Of a stretch of DNA of 64,000 nt, positions 32,058 to 38,981 are shown piece by piece (position 1 is the stretch's first letter; the number at the start of each line of letters is the position of its first letter). The DNA comes from Dyella marensis. Lineage in GTDB: Bacteria; Pseudomonadota; Gammaproteobacteria; Xanthomonadales; Rhodanobacteraceae. The position numbers and the translations under genes are program-made. The DNA lies in NCBI RefSeq assembly GCF_900112865.1, contig NZ_FONH01000001.1:248001-312000 (forward strand), written 5' to 3'. Below the pieces are notes generated by a model, which was given only the letters and a program-made list of their open reading frames with translations, ran no database searches and had not been told where the DNA came from.

Positions 32058-33854
32058 TCAGGCCGCCGCGCCGGAATCGGCGTCGCGGTGCAGTTCGGCC
32101 AGGCGGGTGACGAATTCGTCCACGAACACCTGCATGTTCGCGGTGACCGCCTTGTTGCGCGTGAGCAGGTAGTTGTAGCCGAACAAGGCCGGGATCGCGA
32201 CGAACAGGCCGGCCACGGTGGCCAGCAGCGCGGCGGCGATACCGGGCGCGATGGCGTTGACGTTGACGTCGCCCGCCGCGGCGATCGCCGCGAAGGTGAT
32301 CATCACGCCGACCACCGTGCCGAGCAGGCCCAGGAACGGGCCGCCGGAGATGGCGATGGTCAGCATCACCATCGAGCGCGCCAGCTTCTGGTTCTCGCGC
32401 ACCAGGGTGGAATCCATCACCGCGCGGATCGCCTCGATCGATTCGGTCGCGATCACCAGGCGGCCCTTGGCATCCTTGCGGCGCCACACTTCCTTCTTGC
32501 CCACTTCGTAGAGGCGATAGAGCGAGGAACCGGCCAGGTCGCGCGCCGCGCCTTCGTCACCCATGCCGAGCAGATCGGTGCCCAGGTCGCGGAAGCGGGC
32601 CAGGAATCGCTCGTTGGCGTTGGTGACGCCGCTGACGTAGCGGCCTTTCTGCCACATCACCACCCACGAGATCGCCGCCATCACCAGCAGGATGCCGATC
32701 ACCAGCCAGGCATCCGCGGTCACCGACTTGACGATGATGCCGAAGTAGCCGAAGCCGGCACCGGATTTCTTTTCGTCTTCGCCGTACTGCACCAGCTTCG
32801 ATTCGGCGCCCTGCGACAGCGCGTCGATGCCGATCGCGACCGGCGCCCGGGCCACGCGCGACAGGCGCACTTCATCCATCAGGCCGAGGAAGTTGGCCAG
32901 CGCCGCGCCCTGCCCGGCCGCCTCGCCGCCCAGCGTGGCGGCCGAACCCAGCGCCGGCATCGCGGCGGCGAGGGTCGAATACTTCTGGCCATTGACGTAG
33001 ACGGTGGCCTGCTGCGCATCGAAGCTCACCGCCAGCTGCGTCCACTGGCCGGCCTTGAGCGGCTCGCCCGCGGCGCTGCGCTGCGCACCCTGGCCGGCAT
33101 TCGCTTCGACGTACGGCGCGCCGCCGTCGAGGCCGATCACCACCGAGCGACCGTCCTGGCGGCGCACATAGATCGCCGTCGGCGTGGTCGGCAGCGCATC
33201 GAGCTTGATCCATGCGCTGAAGGTGAAGGCACCACCAGCCGCTTCATTGAGCGAAGCGCTGGAGGGCAGCGTCACCACCGCGTTGCCATCGAAGCGCGCG
33301 GCCTTGCCGACAATGCCGCCGTCCACCGGCAGCACGCTGCCCGACTGCGCGTTGTTGGCATAGGCGGTGGCGTCCTTCGGCGCGCCCGCGGCGGCCTCCT
33401 CGAAGTGATAGACCAGGGTGTGGTCGGCGTCGAACGCGGCGGCGCCGCTGCTCTGCGCGGTGGCCTTGGCGTTGCCGTAATACATCCAGATGGTCTGCCT
33501 GGCGTTGGCCGGCAGCTCGCTGACGTCCACCCACACCTGGCCCACGCCCATCACCGGATCGAAGCTGTCGATCTGGTAGTTCAGCGGCGTCTTGCCGTCG
33601 GCGGCGATGAAACGCAGGTCGGCGCCGTCCTTCGCCACGCCGTCGAACTGGAAGTTGCCCGGATGCAGGCGGACCAGCACCGGCACACGGCCGGGCGATT
33701 GCGGCAGCGGCGCGCCGGTGGTGCTGGTATCGAGCGTGATCGGTTTGCGGAAAGACCAGTCGTCGTTCCACCAGGCCGCCTCGGCCGCCAGCGAAAAGCG
33801 CGGCAGGCAGGCCAGGCACAGCAGCCACGCAAGGATCAGGTAACGCATCGTCAT
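32058..33854 (-). CDS. ExbB/TolQ-type proton channel fused to exported DUF2341 and LamG domains
   Basis: 598 residues from ATG 33854 (AGGGG just upstream). A signal peptide (LILAWLLCLACLPRFSLA) leads into a DUF2341-type domain (WWNDDWSFRKPITL, VWVDVSELPANARQTIWMYY). Next comes a LamG/concanavalin-like domain (AFTFSAWIKLDALP, QWTQLAVSFDAQQATVYVNG, GLMDEVRLSRVARA). A membrane segment near 390-410 precedes the MotA/TolQ/ExbB core (GGPFLGLLGTVVGVMITFAA, AIAPGIAAALLATVAGLFVAIPA). The periplasmic lectin-like domain is therefore physically attached to the ion channel. Such fusions could let ligand or cell-wall contact gate energy transduction. Upstream is tpsB, downstream exbD. Confidence 0.9.
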   Translation of the reverse strand: MTMRYLILAWLLCLACLPRFSLAAEAAWWNDDWSFRKPITLDTSTTGAPLPQSPGRVPVLVRLHPGNFQFDGVAKDGADLRFIAADGKTPLNYQIDSFDPVMGVGQVWVDVSELPANARQTIWMYYGNAKATAQSSGAAAFDADHTLVYHFEEAAAGAPKDATAYANNAQSGSVLPVDGGIVGKAARFDGNAVVTLPSSASLNEAAGGAFTFSAWIKLDALPTTPTAIYVRRQDGRSVVIGLDGGAPYVEANAGQGAQRSAAGEPLKAGQWTQLAVSFDAQQATVYVNGQKYSTLAAAMPALGSAATLGGEAAGQGAALANFLGLMDEVRLSRVARAPVAIGIDALSQGAESKLVQYGEDEKKSGAGFGYFGIIVKSVTADAWLVIGILLVMAAISWVVMWQKGRYVSGVTNANERFLARFRDLGTDLLGMGDEGAARDLAGSSLYRLYEVGKKEVWRRKDAKGRLVIATESIEAIRAVMDSTLVRENQKLARSMVMLTIAISGGPFLGLLGTVVGVMITFAAIAAAGDVNVNAIAPGIAAALLATVAGLFVAIPALFGYNYLLTRNKAVTANMQVFVDEFVTRLAELHRDADSGAAA

Positions 33855-33897
33855 TGCACCCCTAGAAGAAAAAGTGAGCCGTGTCATCGCCGCGCTC

Positions 33898-35478
33898 CTA
33901 CAGCCCGGCCTTGAGGCTGAACAGCCAGCGCCCGTCGTGGGCGCGCGTGCGCGAGCCGTCCTTGAGCGGCCAGGCGTATTCCAGTTCGCCGTTGATGGTG
34001 TCGAACAGGGTGAAGCGCGTGCCCAGGCCCGTGCTGAGCAAGGTGAAGCGGCCGCGCTGCTCCGGCAGCGGATCGATCAGCAGGATGCGCGAGCCGTCGA
34101 GGAACCCGTGGAAGCGCCACTCGTTGACGTACTTGCCGAACCACGAAGCCACCGAGGGGCTGCGCAGCTCCACCGAAGCCGAGCCGCCGTTGTCGCCGGT
34201 GTCTTCCGCCGACAGGAAACCGCGCACGCTGTTGGCGCCGCCGGCGGCGAACTGTTCGCTGGAGACCAGCGGCGAATCGGCCAGCTGTCCGCTGGCGCGC
34301 AGGGCCAGCGCATAGCCGCCACCGAGGGCACGCGTGTAGTTGGCATCCACGCGCAGGTAGGCGAAGTTCTGCCGCGCGTTGTAGCGCTGGTTGTCGAATG
34401 CGAGCCGGCCGCTGCCCGCGCCGCGCGTGCCGAAATTGCCGGCGATGGACAGGCCCAGCGAGGAGTTGTCGCGCGTGCGCTGGCCGGTATAGGCCACCGT
34501 CAGCGGGTAGTAGGTGATCGGCACTGCCTGCTGCTGGTCGCCCAGCGTCAGGCGCTGATCGAAATGCTTGCGCGCCACGCTGACCGAGAAGGACTGGCCG
34601 TAATCGCCGAGGGTCGGCAGGTTGCGGATCGCCTGCAGCGATACCGCATTGCCCTTGCCCAGCACAGTGGTGCCGCCAAGCGTGTTGGCATTGCTGTTGG
34701 ACTTGTAGCCGGAACCGAGCAGGCTCCATTGCCTGTCCAGCGGCGCCAGGTACGACAGTGCATACACCTCGACCGCGTGGCGATCCTGCGGCGCCACGAT
34801 ATAGGTGGCGGAGACCGTGTGCCCCAGCTGCCACAGGTTGTCGTAGCGGACGTTGCCGACGGCGCGCAATACGGGCGTATCGGCGCTGTGATCGTTGTTG
34901 ACTTCCAGGCTCGCGTGCAGCGGATAGCTGTCTTCCACCTTGAGCGTGACATCCATGGTCTGCGGCAGGCTGCCGGGCTTGAGCAGCGGCACCACCTGCT
35001 GGCCCGGCTGGCGGTTCACCTGCGCCAGCTGTTCCTGCGCCTGGTTGAAGTTCGGCACGGTGCCTTCGGCCAGCGCCGGCACCGCCTCGCGGATGGCCTC
35101 CGGCGAGTGGTAGCGCGAGCCTTCCACGCGCACGCGGCCGATGCTGTTCTCGGTCACCTTCAGCAACAGCACGCCGTTGCGCACCTGCTGCGGCGGCACT
35201 TCGACCGTGACCGACTGGTAGCCCCTGGCCTGATAAATCTTCTGCAGTGCGTCGCGCGCGGCATGCACGTCGTCGAGGCTGCGCTGCGGACCGAGGAAGG
35301 GCTCGACCGCCTGCTCGATATCGACGGCCTGCAGCAGCGTATTGCCGCGCACCAGGTATTCGTTGACCTCGAAGCGCGCCGGCGCTTCCGGTGCGGGCGC
35401 GGCCGCCTGCTGCGCGTGCGTCGCGCTGCACACCAGCGCCAGCATGATGGCGAAGGCCAGCGGTCGGCGGCCCCTCAT
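33898..35478 (-). CDS. TpsB two-partner secretion transporter (ShlB/FhaC family)
   Basis: 526 residues from ATG 35478, which has GGAG seven bases upstream; the frame opens at 35496. A signal peptide is followed by two POTRA domains (FEVNEYLVRGNTLL, then LLLKVTENSIGRVRVEGSRY). The Omp85-type barrel has the diagnostic L6 motif in GGANSVRGFLSAEDTGDNGG and ends WLFSLKAGL. It exports the adhesin encoded at 14977-28080. Unlike most tps loci, the transporter and adhesin genes are separated by an energy-transducer cassette. Confidence 0.95.
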   Translation of the reverse strand: MRGRRPLAFAIMLALVCSATHAQQAAAPAPEAPARFEVNEYLVRGNTLLQAVDIEQAVEPFLGPQRSLDDVHAARDALQKIYQARGYQSVTVEVPPQQVRNGVLLLKVTENSIGRVRVEGSRYHSPEAIREAVPALAEGTVPNFNQAQEQLAQVNRQPGQQVVPLLKPGSLPQTMDVTLKVEDSYPLHASLEVNNDHSADTPVLRAVGNVRYDNLWQLGHTVSATYIVAPQDRHAVEVYALSYLAPLDRQWSLLGSGYKSNSNANTLGGTTVLGKGNAVSLQAIRNLPTLGDYGQSFSVSVARKHFDQRLTLGDQQQAVPITYYPLTVAYTGQRTRDNSSLGLSIAGNFGTRGAGSGRLAFDNQRYNARQNFAYLRVDANYTRALGGGYALALRASGQLADSPLVSSEQFAAGGANSVRGFLSAEDTGDNGGSASVELRSPSVASWFGKYVNEWRFHGFLDGSRILLIDPLPEQRGRFTLLSTGLGTRFTLFDTINGELEYAWPLKDGSRTRAHDGRWLFSLKAGL

Positions 35479-35779
35479 CGCGACGCTCCGGTCCATTCGG
35501 TCGTCCCTGTCCTCATGTTCCGGTAGCTAAACCCCGATGCGTAACCGGATCGCGACAGATACATGTCCGATCCGAGGCCGGCTCCGCCGGCGGGCCGTCC
35601 AGACGGCCGAACCGCTTCGACAATCAAACGCACACCATCCCCCGGGGCGCGCCATGCCGGCCGCGCCCATAGCCCGATCGAGATTTCCGGCGCGCCTGCG
35701 GCGCACCGGGCGAAGAGATTCCGGTGGGCATCCCAGCCCGTGCCGACTTCCTTTGCCCCTTAGACGGAAGGCTTTCGGG

Positions 35780-35812
35780 GGAACTGAACCTGCGTCACGA
35801 AAAATTCATGAC
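35780..35812 (-). promoter_or_regulatory. Putative ECF-type promoter of the tpsB operon
   Basis: On the minus strand this contains ATGAATTTTTCGTGAC followed by GCAGGTTCAGTTCC, the same ungapped pattern as upstream of the adhesin gene at 28153-28184. It lies about 300 bases upstream of the tpsB start, leaving a long untranslated leader. The conserved block is not inside a coding region. Confidence 0.5.
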
Positions 35813-35844
35813 GGGGGATGTTTCGGCTTGTTTGCGGCGGGGAG

Positions 35845-35860
35845 TGACATGGGAATGTCA
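35845..35860. promoter_or_regulatory. Perfect palindrome upstream of the tpsB promoter motif
   Basis: TGACATGGGAATGTCA has perfect six-base arms (TGACAT/ATGTCA) and a four-base centre. It is 33 bases upstream of the promoter-like motif in the transcribed orientation, an activator-like position. No regulator can be assigned. Confidence 0.45.
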
Positions 35861-35893
35861 TGTGCGTGGACATGCTGGACGCAATTTTCACTT

Positions 35894-35975
35894 GTAGGTT
35901 GGGGTGGAAACCCCAACACGGCGCATCGAGGCGCACGGCAACGTTGGGGTCAGCCTGCGGCTCACCCCAACCTAC
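35894..35975. repeat. 82-base dispersed inverted-repeat element
   Basis: The ends are GTAGGTTGGGGTGG and CACCCCAACCTAC, near-perfect inverted repeats, with a second inner CCCCAAC/GTTGGGG pair. This GTAGGTTGGGG...CCCCAACCTAC architecture resembles short non-coding repeats found dispersed in many gammaproteobacterial genomes (from memory). It lies just downstream of the fecR stop and upstream of the tpsB promoter. No coding capacity. Confidence 0.7.
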
Positions 35976-35989
35976 GCCTGGTGTGCGGG

Positions 35990-36961
35990 TCAGCTCAGGA
36001 GGACGATGCCGCCCGGCAGTTCGGTCACATGCGCGCCGAACGCTTCGCGGATCAAGGTGGCCGCGTCGGCCAGCTGGTTCAGGGAGAACCGCGCCCGCAC
36101 CATGCGTGCACCCAAGGCATCGTTGGTGAGCACCAGGCGACCTGGCCGGTAGCGGTTGATCTCCGCCACCACGTACGACAACGGCCGGTTGTCGAACACC
36201 AGTACGCGGCGGCGCCAGGCCATCGCCTGATCGACGTCCACGGGCACCGGCGCCGTCATCTCGCGCGCCCCATAGCTGGCCTGCTGTGCAGCACCCAGCG
36301 CTTCGCTGCGGCCGCGGTAGTCCACGCTGACCGAGCCATCGAGGGCCGTGACTTCGACGTCACCGCCAAGGCAGCGCACATTGCATTGCGAACCGGGCTT
36401 CGCACGCAGGCTGCCCTTGGCCGCCCACACGGTGAAATCCCCTGCCCCGTCGGCCAGCTGCAACTGGATCTCGCCATCCAGCAGCTCGATGCCCGCGAGC
36501 TTTCCATCGACCTTGTGCAGGTTGAACGCGGTCTGCGTATTCATCTCCACCGTCACGCCCGGCGCCACCTGCACCGAGCGCTGCTCGCCGGTGGCGGTGC
36601 GAAAATCCGCCGCCATGTCGGAGATGCCCGGCCACAGCCGGAACGGCGGTTGCGCCGCCAGCAGCGCGGCGGCCGTCGCCGCCACCGCACCGCCCAGGAA
36701 AGCGCGGCGGCTCATGCGGCGCGGTGCCACGGCAGGCGCGCGCTCGCGTTGCGCCAGGTTGGCGGCCGCGGCGCCGAGGCGCTCCCACATCAGCCGCGTT
36801 TCGGCAAAGGCGCGCGCATGCGCCACGCTCTGCGCGACCCAGCTGCGGAAGCCCTGTGCGTCGGCCGCGGTGGCGCGGCCGGAAGTGAGCAGCAGCAGCC
36901 AGTCGCGCGCCTCGCGGTGCAGCGGCGAATCGTGGCTGAGGCTGGCGGAATTCGGTTCCAT
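35990..36961 (-). CDS. FecR-type anti-sigma factor/sigma regulator
   Basis: 323 residues from ATG 36961 (GAAGG upstream), five bases after the sigma gene. The cytoplasmic N-terminal domain (DUF4880-like: LHREARDWLLLLTSGRATAAD, FRSWVAQSVAHARAFAETRLMW) binds the sigma factor. A membrane region follows, then the periplasmic FecR domain (TGEQRSVQVAPGVTVEMNTQ, GIELLDGEIQLQLA) and a C-terminal STN-interacting part. The membrane segment is introduced by SRRAFLGG, a twin-arginine motif, so insertion may use Tat. It would relay a periplasmic signal from the STN protein to the sigma factor. Confidence 0.92.
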   Translation of the reverse strand: MEPNSASLSHDSPLHREARDWLLLLTSGRATAADAQGFRSWVAQSVAHARAFAETRLMWERLGAAAANLAQRERAPAVAPRRMSRRAFLGGAVAATAAALLAAQPPFRLWPGISDMAADFRTATGEQRSVQVAPGVTVEMNTQTAFNLHKVDGKLAGIELLDGEIQLQLADGAGDFTVWAAKGSLRAKPGSQCNVRCLGGDVEVTALDGSVSVDYRGRSEALGAAQQASYGAREMTAPVPVDVDQAMAWRRRVLVFDNRPLSYVVAEINRYRPGRLVLTNDALGARMVRARFSLNQLADAATLIREAFGAHVTELPGGIVLLS

Positions 36962-36966
36962 ACCCT

Positions 36967-37512
36967 TCAAGACGCTTTTCCGGCCCCGGGACCGAACCGT
37001 TGCACCACGCGGCGGTCCAGGCGCTCGCCGCAATGCTCCAGGGCCTTCTTCAGCTCCTTGCCCACCATGCGCACCGAAATGCGGAAACGGTCGGCGATCT
37101 CCTGCTGCGGCAGGTCATCCACGCGCGCGGCGATCAGGATCTCGCGCTGCCGCACGGTAAGCTCGCCCAGGGCATGCTCCAGCGCGGCGATCTCGATGCG
37201 GGCGTGGGCGATGCGTGCCGGATCCAGCGCGTCGTCGGCGATATGCAGCAGGTCCTGCACCTCCTCGCCGGTGAGATAGCGCGAATCGGCCTGGCGCTGG
37301 TCGGCGGCGACGTTGAGCGCCATGCGGAACAGATAGCCGGCCGGATTGTGCGACACCGGCGAGCTGTCGCCGAGGCGCTCGACGCGCAGATAGGTTTCCT
37401 GCAATACGTCATTGACCAGCTCGTCCGAGCCCAGCCGCCGGCGCAGCCGCTTGCGCAACTCCGGTTGCCATTCCAGGAACAGGCCCATCAACGACATCGA
37501 CGACGAAGTCAT
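36967..37512 (-). CDS. ECF (FecI-like) RNA polymerase sigma factor
   Basis: 181 residues. Region 2 is represented by ELVNDVLQETYLRVERL and region 4 by LTVRQREILIAARVDDLPQQ followed by EIADRFRISVRMVGKELKKALEHC, a recognisable helix-turn-helix. The gene is followed by fecR with a five-base gap and preceded by the STN protein gene with a six-base gap. No strong ribosome-binding site is visible, which suggests coupling to the upstream gene. Likely targets are the matching motifs upstream of tpsB and the adhesin gene. Confidence 0.93.
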   Translation of the reverse strand: MTSSSMSLMGLFLEWQPELRKRLRRRLGSDELVNDVLQETYLRVERLGDSSPVSHNPAGYLFRMALNVAADQRQADSRYLTGEEVQDLLHIADDALDPARIAHARIEIAALEHALGELTVRQREILIAARVDDLPQQEIADRFRISVRMVGKELKKALEHCGERLDRRVVQRFGPGAGKAS

Positions 37513-37518
37513 CGCAGC

Positions 37519-38205
37519 TCAGCAGCGGGCCGGACGCGAGGCGTCGGCAGGCAGCAGCAACAGGGTCAGCGGTTGCGCCAGTCCCGGCGGCGGTGGATCC
37601 ACACGCAGGCCACCGAGCACCGACTCGACCGCCTGATCGCGTTCGGCACGGCCGGTGCTGCCGAGCAGGCGCAGTCGATGCACCTCACCCGAGCCGTCCA
37701 CCCATACCTGCAAGGCCAGGCGATATTCGCCAGGGCGCGTCAGCGGCGTGCGGCAGAGCGCGGCTTCGACGGCGGCCTGCAGGGCGGCGCCGTAGCTGGC
37801 GACCAGCGTGTCGGCGCGTTCTTCGACAGGGGGCATCGGCGCCGCGCCTGTCACGTCCCGATTGGCATCGACCGAGGGCATCAGCGTGAACGCCTTGTCC
37901 GAGGTGTAGCGCTCGCGCAGCCCCGTACCTGCCAGCAAGCGGCGCAATGCATCTTCCGGCGTGAATTCGCCGCGCGCGCCGGGGGACATGCGCCCCACCA
38001 GCAAGCGCTCGTCGACCAGCAAGGCCTGTCCCGTCACGTCGCTGAATGCCCTCACCGCACTGCTCAAAGGCTGCGGGCCGATGTCGAACGACACCAGCCC
38101 GCGCGCATCCTCGGCCGGACCCATCTGCGCCTGCTGTCCCAAGGCATGGCCCGTCCCCCCACAAAACCCGCAAGCAGCCAACAGCACCCACCTGGCGTAC
38201 TTCAT
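37519..38205 (-). CDS. Periplasmic STN-domain protein with TonB-like C-terminal domain
   Basis: 228 residues. A signal peptide (VLLAACGFCGGTGHALG) is followed by an STN domain at about 38-110 (FDIGPQPLSSAVRAFSDVTG, GEFTPEDALRRLLAGTGL). From about 155 the chain looks like a TonB C-terminal domain (EYRLALQVWVDGSGEVHRLR). STN domains normally sit on TonB-dependent receptors and touch FecR; here there is no receptor barrel. The protein may thus act as a soluble bridge between the outer-membrane or TpsB partner and FecR. It heads the signalling operon. The 240 bases upstream (to 38447) contain no gene. Confidence 0.85.
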   Translation of the reverse strand: MKYARWVLLAACGFCGGTGHALGQQAQMGPAEDARGLVSFDIGPQPLSSAVRAFSDVTGQALLVDERLLVGRMSPGARGEFTPEDALRRLLAGTGLRERYTSDKAFTLMPSVDANRDVTGAAPMPPVEERADTLVASYGAALQAAVEAALCRTPLTRPGEYRLALQVWVDGSGEVHRLRLLGSTGRAERDQAVESVLGGLRVDPPPPGLAQPLTLLLLPADASRPARC

Positions 38206-38447
38206 AGACCGATCTCCGGATCGCCGGTCGGCCCGACCTCGCGCCGGGTGAGGCTTTATACATCGGCTACACGGGGGGGAGGCTAGCAGAGGGTTGTGTC
38301 AGTTCTGTAACTAACATGCGTGTGGCAGCCCGCAGGACCATAATGTTTAACTGTGGCGACTTAATAAACTAGCATTTCAACCCATTTGGCACAGTAAACT
38401 AACAAGAAGACCAATAAATGCGCATGTCAGCACGATGAACAAAATAA

Positions 38448-38981
38448 CTACCACCCCCTCGAAAATCCATCCATCACCATCTTCCTCATCCGAGAAAAAC
38501 CATCAAACATGTCATTAATAATTAGCCCCCTAACCCCATCGGAGATAACAATCAGACCACGCGCCTCATCATAATCAACAGAGACCATCTTGGAATATTC
38601 CATTTTTCTTATAAAGAAGGCGCCATAACAAATGCCATCAGATATAAATCTCACATTGAATCTCGACATCCACAAACCCGCAAAATGACACGCAAAAGCT
38701 ACAGACCACAGCACGAAAAATATCGGATCGCTCAGTAGGCCCGAGGGTGGCTTACCGAGCTCCGCTACCGTCAAGAAAAACAATAGTAACGAAAAAATAA
38801 CGCAAAGCACAAGCGTGCGTACACATACGGCATCCCGGTAGCGGAAGACACTATCATTTGCCACAACCACGGGAGACGTTATCCTTTTCAAGATTGAAGT
38901 AATTGAAGCTGACAAAAATATAATCAACGCGAAAAATATAACCAACAAGGACAGGGCCTCCATCAATCTTCGCAACCGCAA
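38448..38981 (-). CDS. Small membrane protein, candidate immunity protein for the RHS toxin
   Basis: 177 residues. Three hydrophobic segments (LSLLVIFFALIIFLSASI near 9-27; LVLCVIFSLLLFFLTVAEL near 57-75; FFVLWSVAFACHFAGLWM near 88-105) precede a cytoplasmic domain with YDEARGLIVISDGVRGLIIN. The gene is strikingly AT-rich compared with its surroundings and overlaps the 3' end of the RHS gene by 19 bases. That placement and composition are typical of immunity genes swapped together with RHS toxin tips. The family itself is not recognised. Confidence 0.75.
   Translation of the reverse strand: MRLRRLMEALSLLVIFFALIIFLSASITSILKRITSPVVVANDSVFRYRDAVCVRTLVLCVIFSLLLFFLTVAELGKPPSGLLSDPIFFVLWSVAFACHFAGLWMSRFNVRFISDGICYGAFFIRKMEYSKMVSVDYDEARGLIVISDGVRGLIINDMFDGFSRMRKMVMDGFSRGW

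Noticed and set aside
33874-35526. Open frame of 550 codons opposite tpsB
   Set aside because: Antisense shadow; the minus-strand frame has POTRA and VRGF barrel motifs.
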